A stretch of 58,001 nt of DNA, from positions 1-58,001 of the forward strand of contig CACJRJ010000005.1 of NCBI GenBank assembly GCA_902595725.1, read 5' to 3'. This document shows, piece by piece, positions 8,490 through 17,138 of this stretch. Source of the stretch: an uncultured Pelagibacteraceae bacterium (GTDB lineage Bacteria > Pseudomonadota > Alphaproteobacteria > Pelagibacterales > Pelagibacteraceae). Numbering within the stretch: position 1 is the first letter of the stretch; each line of letters starts with the position of its first letter. The notes beneath the pieces were generated by a model that worked only from the letters and a program-made list of their open reading frames with translations, searched no databases and was not told where the DNA came from. The translations under genes were made by a program, and so were the position numbers.

Positions 8490-9481
8490 TGAAAGAATTT
8501 TTAGAAAAACTCAAAAAAAAACAAGATTTATCTTTTGAAGAAAGTAAGTCAGCTTTCAATATATTAATGGATGGTGAAGCTACTGAAGATGAGATATATG
8601 ATTTTCTTACCCTTTTATCCATCAAAGGTGAGGTCTCTGATGAAATAGCCGGTGGCGTATATGTGTTAAGAGAAAAATCAAATAGAGTAAATATTCAAAA
8701 TTGTGTTGATACATGCGGTACTGGAGGTGATGGAATGAATACATTAAATATATCAACGGCTTCGGCACTTTTATTGTCTAGCATGGAAATCAAGGTAGCA
8801 AAACATGGTAATAAAGCTGTCTCCTCAAAATGTGGCTCTGGAGATGTTTTGGAAGCATTAAATATTAATATTAACTTAGAACCTACAGAAATAGAAGATC
8901 AAATAAATAAAAATTATTTTGGTTTTATGTTTGCACCCAATTATCATAATGCTATGAAATTTGTTGGTCCTACAAGAAAAAAAATTGGAAAAAGAACAAT
9001 ATTTAATATGATTGGACCGTTAAGCAGCCCTGCTCTAGTTGAAAGACAAGTTATTGGTGTATTTGATAAAAAATTATTAAAAATTTTTGCAGTGGCGCTA
9101 AGTAATCTTAATATTAAATTTGCTTGGATTGTTAACAGTGAAGATGGATTAGATGAAATTTCTCCTTATGCAAAAACTAATGTGGTTCAACTAAAATATA
9201 ATAATATTTCTGAAATAACAATTGATCCAAAAGAATTAAAAATAAACGCTAATAAGTTTGAAGATTTAGTCGGTGATGATGCACTGTTTAATTCAAATAA
9301 AATAATAGAAATATTTAAAGGTGAAGATAATGATTTTTCTAAAGCTGTTTGCTTAAATGCTGCAGCTGGATTAATCGTTTCAGAAAAATATAAAGATTTT
9401 AATTTAGCTTATAATTATGCTAGAGATTTTATAAAATCTGGAAGGGCATTTAAACATTTAAAAAATATTCAAAGTGGCTGA
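8489..9481 (+). CDS. trpD: Anthranilate phosphoribosyltransferase
   Basis: Transfers phosphoribose from PRPP to anthranilate, the second tryptophan step. The 330 residues have the N-terminal helical domain and the PRPP-binding loops: DTCGTGGDGMNTLNIST near 77, VAKHGNKAVSSKCGSGDVLE near 105, and the anthranilate-site region FNMIGPLSSPA near 170. It overlaps trpG by TAATG at its start and trpC by eight bases at its end, which suggests translational coupling through the trp genes. Confidence 0.97.
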   Translation: MKEFLEKLKKKQDLSFEESKSAFNILMDGEATEDEIYDFLTLLSIKGEVSDEIAGGVYVLREKSNRVNIQNCVDTCGTGGDGMNTLNISTASALLLSSMEIKVAKHGNKAVSSKCGSGDVLEALNININLEPTEIEDQINKNYFGFMFAPNYHNAMKFVGPTRKKIGKRTIFNMIGPLSSPALVERQVIGVFDKKLLKIFAVALSNLNIKFAWIVNSEDGLDEISPYAKTNVVQLKYNNISEITIDPKELKINANKFEDLVGDDALFNSNKIIEIFKGEDNDFSKAVCLNAAAGLIVSEKYKDFNLAYNYARDFIKSGRAFKHLKNIQSG

Positions 9482-10265
9482 AAATATATTAGAAAAAATA
9501 ATTGAAAATAAAAAAAAGAAGATAGATTTGTTAAAAAAATCTGTATCTCTTGAAATTCTGAAATTAAAAATAAATGAAAATAAGTCTTTTATAAATTTCA
9601 AACAAACGATTGAAAATAATGAAAGCAAAAATAAAATTTCAATTATTGCAGAAATAAAAAAAGCTAGTCCATCAGCTGGTATAATAGTAGAAAACTATAA
9701 TCCAGTTAATATTGCAGAAATATATTATAAAAATAAAATTACATGTTTATCTGTTTTAACAGAAGAAGATTTTTTTTTAGGAAATTTGTTACATATAAGT
9801 AAAATAAAACAAGCTGTTAGGCTTCCAATATTATGTAAAGATTTTTTTATTGATAAATTTCAAGTTTACCTTGCAAAAAGCTATGGTGCAGATGCAATAT
9901 TAATCATATTAGCTGGTGTTTCTGATGAAGTTGCAAATATTTTGTATGAAGAAGCGACAAAATTAAATATGTCAGTTATAGTTGAAGTTCATAATGTTGA
10001 GGAAGCTAAAAGAGCTTTAAAATTTAATGAAGCTTTAATTGGTATTAATAATAGAAACCTTAAAACTTTAAAAACAGAAATTAACACAACCTATGATATT
10101 CATAATGTTTTAGAAAAACATAGTGGTCCATTAATTTCTGAGAGTGGAATTAAAAATAAAGATGAACTCTTAGAAATTAAAAATAAAACAAATATTAAAA
10201 CTTTTTTAATTGGTGAATCACTTCTAAAAAATCTTGAAAAAAATTCTATTTTTTCAGTTCTATAG
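9474..10265 (+). CDS. trpC: Indole-3-glycerol phosphate synthase
   Basis: Ring closure of CdRP to indole-3-glycerol phosphate. The 263-residue monofunctional barrel starts with GTG inside trpD. Visible motifs: IIAEIKKASPSAG near 58 (catalytic Lys), ILCKDFFID near 121, the glutamate in VIVEVHN near 171, IGINNRNLKTL near 190 and LISESGIK near 223. It is not fused to trpF. trpF, trpB and trpA are not in this window and would have to be elsewhere for a complete pathway. It is the last gene of the trp run, 85 bases before lexA. Confidence 0.96.
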   Translation: MAENILEKIIENKKKKIDLLKKSVSLEILKLKINENKSFINFKQTIENNESKNKISIIAEIKKASPSAGIIVENYNPVNIAEIYYKNKITCLSVLTEEDFFLGNLLHISKIKQAVRLPILCKDFFIDKFQVYLAKSYGADAILIILAGVSDEVANILYEEATKLNMSVIVEVHNVEEAKRALKFNEALIGINNRNLKTLKTEINTTYDIHNVLEKHSGPLISESGIKNKDELLEIKNKTNIKTFLIGESLLKNLEKNSIFSVL

Positions 10266-10298
10266 CCAAAAAGCCCATGTTTTATTGGTTTTTAAGCT
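10264..10298 (+). terminator. Weak stem-loop after trpC, possible terminator
   Basis: Starting at the trpC stop codon, AGCCAAAAAGCC can pair with GGTTTTTAAGCT across an 11-base loop, with two internal mismatches and one G-T pair. The T-run is inside the 3' arm rather than after it, so this is not a textbook intrinsic terminator. It is the only stem-like structure between trpC and the lexA operator. Confidence 0.2.
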
Positions 10299-10313
10299 GT
10301 TGTTAATTTAAAA

Positions 10314-10328
10314 GAACTTTTATAGAAC
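10314..10328 (+). promoter_or_regulatory. LexA (SOS) operator upstream of lexA
   Basis: GAAC, seven bases, GAAC is an exact match to the alphaproteobacterial LexA box (GTTC-N7-GTTC on the other strand). It lies 23 bases upstream of the lexA ATG at 10351. A possible -10 hexamer TATAGA (10321-10326), with TTGTTA at 10300-10305 as a short-spaced -35, overlaps the operator, as expected for autorepression. The site and its place are seen directly; the repression is inferred from the family. Confidence 0.85.
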
Positions 10329-10350
10329 ATAGATGTACTTAATTTGTTCT

Positions 10351-11031
10351 ATGTTAACTAAAAAACAAAAAAACCTGCTTTTATTTATCAACAAGAAGTT
10401 GAGATCTACAGGTGTGTCTCCTTCTTATGAAGAAATGAAACACTCATTAAATCTTAAATCGAAGTCAGGTATACACAGATTAATAAGCGCTTTAGAAGAA
10501 AGAGGCTTTATTAAAAGATTAGCTCACAAAGCAAGAGCTTTGGAAGTTATTAAGCTTCCTGAAACAGCATCGGCAAATGATATTTATAATTCATTTTCTC
10601 CAAGTGTTATAAAAGGAGGACTTGATGAGACTAATTCCTTAAATGATGATAAAGATATTCCGGTTCTTGGTAGCATTGCTGCGGGAACACCTATTGAAGC
10701 TATTCAAAATGAAGTAACTAGAATTCCACTACCTGAAAATATTGAAAAAAATGGTGAATTTTTTGGTTTAAAAGTAAGTGGAGATTCGATGATTGAAGCT
10801 GGTATAAACGATGGTGATACTGTTATAATAAAAAAAACAGATACAGCTGAAAATGGAAAAATTGTTGTTGCTTTAATTGATGATCATGAAGCAATGTTAA
10901 AAAGATTGAGAAGAAAAGGTAAAACGGTTGCCCTTGAAAGTGCTAACAGAAATTATGAAACTAAAATTTTTGGGCCAGATAGAGTAAAAGTACAAGGTAT
11001 TCTGGTATCTTTATATAGAAACTTTCATTAA
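10351..11031 (+). CDS. lexA: LexA SOS repressor
   Basis: Transcriptional repressor of the DNA damage response that self-cleaves when RecA is active. The ATG at 10351 is preferred because [10 protein letters not shown] matches the family start, although an in-frame ATG exists at 10333. The winged helix-turn-helix covers about 1-65; the cleavage bond is Ala111-Gly112 in [11 protein letters not shown]; the catalytic dyad is Ser146 ([14 protein letters not shown]) and Lys184 (AMLKRLRR). The hinge between domains is longer than in E. coli LexA, giving 226 residues, as is usual in alphaproteobacteria. An exact SOS box precedes it. gltX follows after 19 bases. Confidence 0.97.
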   Translation: MLTKKQKNLLLFINKKLRSTGVSPSYEEMKHSLNLKSKSGIHRLISALEERGFIKRLAHKARALEVIKLPETASANDIYNSFSPSVIKGGLDETNSLNDDKDIPVLGSIAAGTPIEAIQNEVTRIPLPENIEKNGEFFGLKVSGDSMIEAGINDGDTVIIKKTDTAENGKIVVALIDDHEAMLKRLRRKGKTVALESANRNYETKIFGPDRVKVQGILVSLYRNFH

Positions 11032-11050
11032 AATAGTCTAAACATCATTA

Positions 11051-12448
11051 ATGTCAAAAGTAGCAACAAGATTTGCTCCATCTCCAACTGGACCTCTGCA
11101 TATAGGAGGGGTAAGAACTGCACTATTTAATTGGTTATTTTCAAAGAATCAAAAAGGTTCTTTTTTTTTAAGAATTGAAGATACAGATAAAGAAAGATCA
11201 AAGGAAGAATACAAAAATCAAATAATACAATCTCTTAAATGGATAGGTATTGAACATGATGGTAATGAATACATACAATCCAAAAAAATAGATGATCATA
11301 TTAAAATTGCTAATGAGCTATTAAAAAATGATCATGCTTACAAATGTTATTGTTCAAATGAAGAAATAGAAGAGCAGAAAAATAGAGCAAAACAAAAAAA
11401 AATTCCTTACATTTATGATAGAAAATGGAGAGATAAAAGTGAAGCTGATGCTCCAAAAGATATAAAACCTACAATAAGATTTAAAAGTAAAATTGATGGA
11501 TCTACTATATTAAAAGATTTAGTTCAAGGTGATATTCAAATAGAAAATAACACTATAGAAGATTTCATAATATTGAGAAATGATGGATCTCCAACTTATA
11601 ATTTATCAGCATCAGTTGACGATCATCAAATGAATATTACTCATATAATCCGAGGAGATGATCATAAAATTAATACCTTTAAACAAATGCAGATTTATTT
11701 GGCCATGAAATGGCAAATCCCATCATTTGCACATATACCTTTAATACATACAACCGAAGGTAAAAAGCTTTCTAAGAGAGACAAAGCATCAACTTTGGAT
11801 GATTATTCAAAGGTTGGAATAATGCCGGAAGCATTAAGAAATTACCTTCTAAGATTAGGGTGGTCCTTTAAAGATAAGGAAATATTTACTGAGGAAGAAA
11901 GTATTCAACACTTTAATTTGGAAGGAATAGGAAAATCTCCATCAAAACTTGATATGAGCAGAATATTATCAATGAATGAACATTATATTAAAAATATTGA
12001 TAAAAATGAACTTTTCAATCAATTAGTTAAATACTGCGAAATTTATAAAGAAAAAATACCTAATGAAAAAGAGGATAAAATTAAATCTTCATTAACATTT
12101 CTTAAAAACAAGGCTAAAACTCTAGAGGATATATACAAAAATTCTAAATACATAATTCAAGATATTGTTACTTTTAACCAAGATGACATCAAACTAATAG
12201 ATGATAATGCAAAAAAAATAGCATCCGAATTTTCAAATAGTATCTCAAAAATAGAAAAATTAAACAAAGAAAACTTAGAACCAATTATTAATGGTCTTAT
12301 AAAAACAAACAATACAAACTTCAAAGGGGTTGGTCAGCCACTAAGAATATTTTTAACAGGATCAAAATTTGGTCCTGGAATTTACGATATAATTAGTTCA
12401 CTTGGTAAAGACGAGGTCTTAAAAAGATTAGGAAATAAGATAACTTGA
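11051..12448 (+). CDS. gltX: Glutamyl-tRNA synthetase
   Basis: Class I aminoacyl-tRNA synthetase that charges tRNA-Glu, and in most alphaproteobacteria also misacylates tRNA-Gln for later amidation. The 465 residues include the HIGH-type motif PSPTGPLHIGG at about 11-20, RIEDTDKERS near 42, a Cys pair in the CYCSNEE segment near 100, the tRNA-acceptor region IEDFIILRNDGSPTYN, and the KMSKS-type loop GKKLSKRDKA near 240. It is the last plus-strand gene here and its final 21 bases overlap the end of lpxB on the other strand. Confidence 0.97.
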   Translation: MSKVATRFAPSPTGPLHIGGVRTALFNWLFSKNQKGSFFLRIEDTDKERSKEEYKNQIIQSLKWIGIEHDGNEYIQSKKIDDHIKIANELLKNDHAYKCYCSNEEIEEQKNRAKQKKIPYIYDRKWRDKSEADAPKDIKPTIRFKSKIDGSTILKDLVQGDIQIENNTIEDFIILRNDGSPTYNLSASVDDHQMNITHIIRGDDHKINTFKQMQIYLAMKWQIPSFAHIPLIHTTEGKKLSKRDKASTLDDYSKVGIMPEALRNYLLRLGWSFKDKEIFTEEESIQHFNLEGIGKSPSKLDMSRILSMNEHYIKNIDKNELFNQLVKYCEIYKEKIPNEKEDKIKSSLTFLKNKAKTLEDIYKNSKYIIQDIVTFNQDDIKLIDDNAKKIASEFSNSISKIEKLNKENLEPIINGLIKTNNTNFKGVGQPLRIFLTGSKFGPGIYDIISSLGKDEVLKRLGNKIT

Positions 12449-13564
12449 TAAAACAGACGATGCTTCATCTGCAGACGAAGTTTTAGATCTAATTTCATCT
12501 AAAGTATTAGTAAAATCATTGATTTGTTTATCCATAAGTGCTGGATTTTTTAAAAAATAAACAACTGTTTTAAAAATTTCTTTAGGGTTGCATTCATTTT
12601 GAATAAGTTCTGGAATAACTTCTTTGTTGTTAATTATATTAATAATATTGGCATATTTAATTTTTACCAAGAATTTAACAATCATAAAATTTAAAAAATT
12701 CATTTTATAAATAATAATTGATGGGATTTTTGCATTACAAATTTCTAGTGAAACCGTACCAGATTTAGAAACTGCAAATACAGATCTTGATAATATTTGT
12801 AATTTAATATTTTCATCAGAAATTACCTGAATATTATCTAGTTTTGCTATTTTAATATTATCATTAATATAATTTTTATTTTCTTCAGTTGTATGAAATA
12901 CAAATAAATAATCATTAAATTTTTCATTCATAAGTTTTATAAAATCTATTAAAATTGGTAATAGTATTGATGTTTCAGATGATCTGCTTCCTGCAAATAG
13001 AGATATAATTTTTTTACCTTTTGGAATTAAATTTGATAAATCAATTTTTGATTTAATTTTTTTTTCAAGTAACGGATGTCCTACAAATGTATTATTAATA
13101 TTTTCTTTATCAAAATATTTCTTTTCAAAATTAAATAATAAAAGAATATGGTCTAAAAATTTTTTAAATTTCTTTACTCTACCCTCTCTCCAGACCCACA
13201 CTTGAGGAGCAACATAATGTATTGTTTTTATATTAGGGTTGATTTTCCTAACTTTTTTAGTAACTCTTAAAGTAAAATCAGGGCTATCGACGCTAAACAA
13301 AATATCGGGTTTAAATTCAATTATCTTATCTACTGTATAGTCAATTTTTTTTTTTATTTTTAATATATTTAGCAAAACACTTGTGAAACCTATGTAGGTT
13401 ATTTCTTTAAGGTCATATATTGATTTTATTCCTAAAGAATTTAAATGTGTCCCACCGACACAAGAATATTCAATATTTGGATTATTTTCTTTTAATTTAG
13501 AAATAACAGTTGAGGCCAATTTATCTCCAGATGGTTCACCGGTAAGTACAAATATTTTTTTCAT
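12428..13564 (-). CDS. lpxB: Lipid-A-disaccharide synthase
   Basis: Joins UDP-2,3-diacylglucosamine and lipid X (2,3-diacylglucosamine-1-phosphate) to the lipid A disaccharide at the inner membrane. The 378 residues show the GT19 family motifs FVLTGEPSGDKLAS at 5-18, VDSPDFTLRV near 93, VAPQVWVWREGR near 118, FVGHPLLE near 160, LFAGSRSSE near 189, and AVSKSGTVSLE near 264. Its start overlaps the end of lpxI by four bases. The gene ends inside gltX, tail to tail, so any terminator for either operon must lie within coding sequence. Confidence 0.96.
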   Translation of the reverse strand: MKKIFVLTGEPSGDKLASTVISKLKENNPNIEYSCVGGTHLNSLGIKSIYDLKEITYIGFTSVLLNILKIKKKIDYTVDKIIEFKPDILFSVDSPDFTLRVTKKVRKINPNIKTIHYVAPQVWVWREGRVKKFKKFLDHILLLFNFEKKYFDKENINNTFVGHPLLEKKIKSKIDLSNLIPKGKKIISLFAGSRSSETSILLPILIDFIKLMNEKFNDYLFVFHTTEENKNYINDNIKIAKLDNIQVISDENIKLQILSRSVFAVSKSGTVSLEICNAKIPSIIIYKMNFLNFMIVKFLVKIKYANIINIINNKEVIPELIQNECNPKEIFKTVVYFLKNPALMDKQINDFTNTLDEIRSKTSSADEASSVLSSYLIS

Positions 13565-14355
13565 ATAACTGTAATAAACATTTTATTTCTGTTAGCTAAA
13601 TTTATACATTTGCTTTTATCTAATAATACATTTTGTTTGCTCTTCAGTACTATTCCTTTAAGACCAGCTAATTTACATTGAATTAATGTTTTTAAACCTA
13701 CTGTAGGAAGATCAATTCTAAGATCTTGTTTTTTTTTTGGAAACTTTACTAAAACACCATTGTTTCTAAACTTTTTACTTCTACATTTTTTAAGCATTTT
13801 TTCTGTTCCATCTCTTCCTTCAATTGCTATTACTTTTTTGTTTCTAACAACTGTTCCTTGACTAAAGTTATACTTTCCTAATTTATTCAATGTAATTATG
13901 GCTTTTTTAATATCTTTTTTATCTTCTTTGTTAGGTTTAATTTTAGAATAATTTCCTCTTTTAAGTGATAATTCGGTATTAAATTTTATTGAACTTATTG
14001 TTTTAATTGACTGTTGTTTAAATATATTAATAATTTCTTTTAATATAGCTACATCACCAATTTTTGAAGCTTTTATTATTCTTGGCATATAATAAATACC
14101 TTTTAAATCTAATTTAAGTTTTGAAAACTTTGGTTTTGATACTTTTCCGGCAAAAAGTACTTTTTTACATTTATTATTTTTTAAAATATTAATAATTTTA
14201 CCAAATTCTCCAATTGAAACTGAATATGATTTTCTATCATTTTTAAATTTTTTTGATTTAGATAAATCAATTATTAAATAATTTAATCTCTCTTTCTTTA
14301 TTTTTTTTAGAATTTCAATTGGAAAATTAGTTTCTCCAAATATCAAGCCAATCAT
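13561..14355 (-). CDS. lpxI: UDP-2,3-diacylglucosamine pyrophosphatase LpxI (DUF1009)
   Basis: Hydrolyses UDP-2,3-diacylglucosamine to lipid X; LpxI is the alphaproteobacterial replacement for LpxH. The 264 residues show the LpxI layout: an N-terminal domain starting IGLIFGETNFPIEILKK, with VLFAGKVSKPKFSKLKLD near 65, and a C-terminal domain with FSQGTVVRNKKVIAIEGRDG near 160, followed by LVKFPKKKQDLRIDLPTVG. It lies between lpxA and lpxB, with one or no spacer bases, which supports the call over other DUF1009 roles. Confidence 0.93.
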   Translation of the reverse strand: MIGLIFGETNFPIEILKKIKKERLNYLIIDLSKSKKFKNDRKSYSVSIGEFGKIINILKNNKCKKVLFAGKVSKPKFSKLKLDLKGIYYMPRIIKASKIGDVAILKEIINIFKQQSIKTISSIKFNTELSLKRGNYSKIKPNKEDKKDIKKAIITLNKLGKYNFSQGTVVRNKKVIAIEGRDGTEKMLKKCRSKKFRNNGVLVKFPKKKQDLRIDLPTVGLKTLIQCKLAGLKGIVLKSKQNVLLDKSKCINLANRNKMFITVI

Positions 14356-14356
14356 C

Positions 14357-15142
14357 TTATTCCTTAGAAAAGGGTGTGCAAATAGATCTTTTTTTATCCT
14401 TTGTTATAAATTCAATAACATTTTTTACTAATGGATTTTCTTTAAACTCACCATTTAATTTGCTAAGATTGTCTGTAAGATTTTTTGTAGCAAAAATTTT
14501 CTTATATGCTTCTGTAAGACCTAAAATGTCTTTATTTTCAATATTAGCTCTTCTTAATCCAATTAGATTAAGTCCTTGTAAATAATTTCTGTTACCAATT
14601 GATAAGCCGTATGGAATTACATCATGTAAAACACCGGTCATTCCTCCAATCATTGCCATTTGTCCTATTCTTGTAAATTGTTGCACAGCAGAATTTCCAC
14701 CTATAACTACGTTATCCTCGATAGTTACATGACCACCTAAAGGAACATTGTTTGCTATAATAACATTATTTCCAACATTACAATCATGAGCTACATGAGA
14801 CGAAATCATAAATAAGCAATTATTTCCAATTTTAGTTAAACCACCACCTCCTATAGTACCAGGATGAATTGTTACATATTCTCTAATTTTATTATTATCT
14901 CCAATTACAAGTTTAGTTTCTTCACTGGCATACTTCAAATCTTGAGGATCATTACCAATTGCTGCAAATGGATAGATTTTATTTCCATTTCCAATCTTTG
15001 TATTTCCCGAAATGTTTACCTGCGAATGAATTATTGTATCATCACCAATTTCAACTTTGGGACCAATTATAGAATATGCTCCTATTTTTGCTGAACTTGA
15101 AACTTTGGCTTTAGTATCTACTATTGCAGTTTTATGTATCAT
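14357..15142 (-). CDS. lpxA: UDP-N-acetylglucosamine acyltransferase
   Basis: First lipid A step: O-acylation of UDP-GlcNAc by hydroxyacyl-ACP. The 261 residues form a left-handed beta-helix of hexapeptide repeats (for example IGPKVEIGDDTIIHSQVNI), with the catalytic His119 in SSHVAHDCNVGNN, the substrate-specificity region GHVTIEDNVVIGG near 141, and a helical C-terminal domain with the conserved NLIGLRRANI near 196. It overlaps the end of lpxD by four bases and precedes lpxI by one base. Confidence 0.97.
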   Translation of the reverse strand: MIHKTAIVDTKAKVSSSAKIGAYSIIGPKVEIGDDTIIHSQVNISGNTKIGNGNKIYPFAAIGNDPQDLKYASEETKLVIGDNNKIREYVTIHPGTIGGGGLTKIGNNCLFMISSHVAHDCNVGNNVIIANNVPLGGHVTIEDNVVIGGNSAVQQFTRIGQMAMIGGMTGVLHDVIPYGLSIGNRNYLQGLNLIGLRRANIENKDILGLTEAYKKIFATKNLTDNLSKLNGEFKENPLVKNVIEFITKDKKRSICTPFSKE

Positions 15143-16119
15143 TTATTTTCTCTTATAAAATTTTTTAAACTTTTTGCGGGGTAACCCATAACTTTAGAAT
15201 TATTTGGTATATCTTTAATCACACCGCTTCCACCACCTATTTGAACATTGTTACCAATTTTTAAATGACCTGATACTCCTGCCTGACCACCAATCATAAC
15301 ATGGTTTCCTAATTCAGAACTTCCAGCAAATCCAACTTGGCCAGCTATTATACAATTATCACCAATTTTAACATTATGTGCAATATGTACTTGATTATCT
15401 AAGTAAGTATTCTTTCCAATTACAGTATTAGACATGGATCCACGATCAATAGTAGAGCCACAACCTATTTCTGCATTATCATTAATAATAACAACACCAA
15501 CTTGAGGATATCTAAAATTTGATTCTTTATCTGGAAAAAAACCAAAGCCTTTTTTTCCAATTACACATCCATCTAAAATATGAACATTATTATGTATTAT
15601 TGTATTTCTTATAATTACATTAGAACCGATGGAACAATTATTACCTATAACTACATTTTTTTCTACAATAGAGTTATGACCAATAGAACAATTTTTTCCT
15701 ATTTTTACATTTTTGCCAATTAATACATTTTTTCCAAATTTAACTTTTTTCTTAAATAAAGTTTTGTTTATATCTTTTGATGTTGTATCAAAATCATCAG
15801 TTGCGGAGTCAGGATAAAATATTTTTGTAATTTTAGCAGTAGAAACTAAAACATTATCAACAATAATTTTTTTACACTTTTTTGGTAAATAATTTTTTAA
15901 ATTTTCTGTAGTAATACAAAATAAAGCTTTTGTGTTACTCGCAATGTTAGAATATTTCTTTGAATGAAAGAAAGTAATATCTTTTGATGTTGATGAAGAT
16001 AAATCTTTAATATCAAAAATTTTTTCATTTTTAAAATTATTGATATTTTCTAAACCAGAAAGATTAAATAATTTTTCAATTTTAAAAGGTCCTATATTTT
16101 TAAAAAATGGATTGCTCAT
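15139..16119 (-). CDS. lpxD: UDP-3-O-acylglucosamine N-acyltransferase
   Basis: Third lipid A step: N-acylation of UDP-3-O-acylglucosamine. The ATG at 16119 (MSNPFFKNIGPF) is preferred to an upstream in-frame TTG at 16137. An N-terminal uridine-binding domain contains SSTSKDITFFHSKKY near 42, then hexapeptide repeats from about 120 form the beta-helix. The catalytic His is in VHIAHNVKIGDN near 235, and GFAGSSELGNHVMIGGQAG follows. Here lpxD lies after fabZ, while the commonest proteobacterial order is lpxD then fabZ. Confidence 0.96.
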   Translation of the reverse strand: MSNPFFKNIGPFKIEKLFNLSGLENINNFKNEKIFDIKDLSSSTSKDITFFHSKKYSNIASNTKALFCITTENLKNYLPKKCKKIIVDNVLVSTAKITKIFYPDSATDDFDTTSKDINKTLFKKKVKFGKNVLIGKNVKIGKNCSIGHNSIVEKNVVIGNNCSIGSNVIIRNTIIHNNVHILDGCVIGKKGFGFFPDKESNFRYPQVGVVIINDNAEIGCGSTIDRGSMSNTVIGKNTYLDNQVHIAHNVKIGDNCIIAGQVGFAGSSELGNHVMIGGQAGVSGHLKIGNNVQIGGGSGVIKDIPNNSKVMGYPAKSLKNFIRENK

Positions 16120-16173
16120 TAATAAGTTTAATATCAAAACTTAAATTAAATACTTATCAAGATTTATTGCTAA

Positions 16174-16623
16174 TTATTTCCTATCAACTATAGTTGCAGA
16201 CCATTGGGCATCTGCCATTTTTTTTCCTTGAACAAAAGCTTCTCCTTTATATTTCCAGACTCTACCGTGAGATCTTATGGCCTCTATATTTAATTCTAGT
16301 TTACAATCAGGTATGACAGGATTTCTGAATCTGGCTTTTTCAACGCTCATCAAAAAAACTAATTTATTCTCGTATTCATTCTTGTCAATTCCTGCGGCTG
16401 TTAAGGCAGCAGCTGCTTGACCGAAAGCTTCTACTATAAGTACTCCGGGCATAACTGGGTTGCCTGGAAAATGGCCTTGTACAAAAAAACTGTCTTTTTT
16501 TACATTTACAATTGCTGTTGCGGAAAATAACTTTTTAATATTTTTTAGTTCATCGATTAATAACATTGGCTCTCTGTGTGGTAACAATTCTACAATTTGT
16601 TTTTTATTTAGTTTATCTGTCAT
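16174..16623 (-). CDS. fabZ: 3-hydroxyacyl-[acyl-carrier-protein] dehydratase FabZ
   Basis: Dehydrates 3-hydroxyacyl-ACP in fatty acid elongation, which also sets the pool of hydroxyacyl-ACP used by LpxA and LpxD. The 149-residue hot-dog-fold protein has LLPHREPMLLIDEL at 13-26 and the active-site helix QGHFPGNPVMPGVLIVEA, with His51 and Glu65 as the catalytic pair. Its start overlaps the skp stop codon (TAATG). A 54-base gap separates it from the chosen lpxD start. Confidence 0.97.
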   Translation of the reverse strand: MTDKLNKKQIVELLPHREPMLLIDELKNIKKLFSATAIVNVKKDSFFVQGHFPGNPVMPGVLIVEAFGQAAAALTAAGIDKNEYENKLVFLMSVEKARFRNPVIPDCKLELNIEAIRSHGRVWKYKGEAFVQGKKMADAQWSATIVDRK

Positions 16624-17138
16624 TATTGTAACTCAATTTTTTTAATTTTTTTATTTAACAGGGTTAAAACCTCTGATGTAACATCTAAATCAGTTTTGCC
16701 AATAACTACATTTTTTTTTTCAATTATTAAAGAAATAGATTTATTTTGTGAATAATTTGTTAAAATTTCATTTATATGTTTTAATATTTGATTTCCTGCA
16801 TTATTTCTTAATTGATTTAGCTCAGCATTTTTTTTCTTTCTTTCTTCTTGATATGATTGAAACTTTTTTTGCAAATCTAAAACTTTTTTTTCATAATCTT
16901 CTTTTTTTAAAATATTTTTTTGTTTCAAAAGATTTTCTTCACCTGATTTAATGCTAAGTTCTAGTTTTTTAAATTCTTCAATATTTTTATCATTAATTAC
17001 TTTTAGCTTTGAGTTAACATATTTTCCAACTTCTGATTGTGAAAGCAAATAATTAGTATCTAAGTATACAATTTTTTCCTGTGCATATGAATTATACGAG
17101 AATATTATAAAAAAAAATGCTAGTAAAATTTTTTTCAT
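16623..17138 (-). CDS. skp: OmpH/Skp-family periplasmic chaperone
   Basis: Periplasmic holdase that carries unfolded outer-membrane proteins to the Bam complex. The 171 residues start with a signal peptide (MKKILLAFFFIIFSYNSYAQ, cleavage about residue 19-20), then KIVYLDTNYLLSQSEVGKYV and a long Lys/Glu-rich coiled coil (about 40-120), the tentacle part of Skp, and a short beta C-terminus. It lies between bamA and fabZ with TAATG overlaps at both ends, the classic bamA-skp position. Confidence 0.92.
   Translation of the reverse strand: MKKILLAFFFIIFSYNSYAQEKIVYLDTNYLLSQSEVGKYVNSKLKVINDKNIEEFKKLELSIKSGEENLLKQKNILKKEDYEKKVLDLQKKFQSYQEERKKKNAELNQLRNNAGNQILKHINEILTNYSQNKSISLIIEKKNVVIGKTDLDVTSEVLTLLNKKIKKIELQ

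Noticed and set aside
10333-10350. Upstream ATG giving a six-residue longer LexA
   Set aside because: MLTKKQ at 10351 is the family start, and a promoter overlapping the SOS box would place the transcript start at about 10333.
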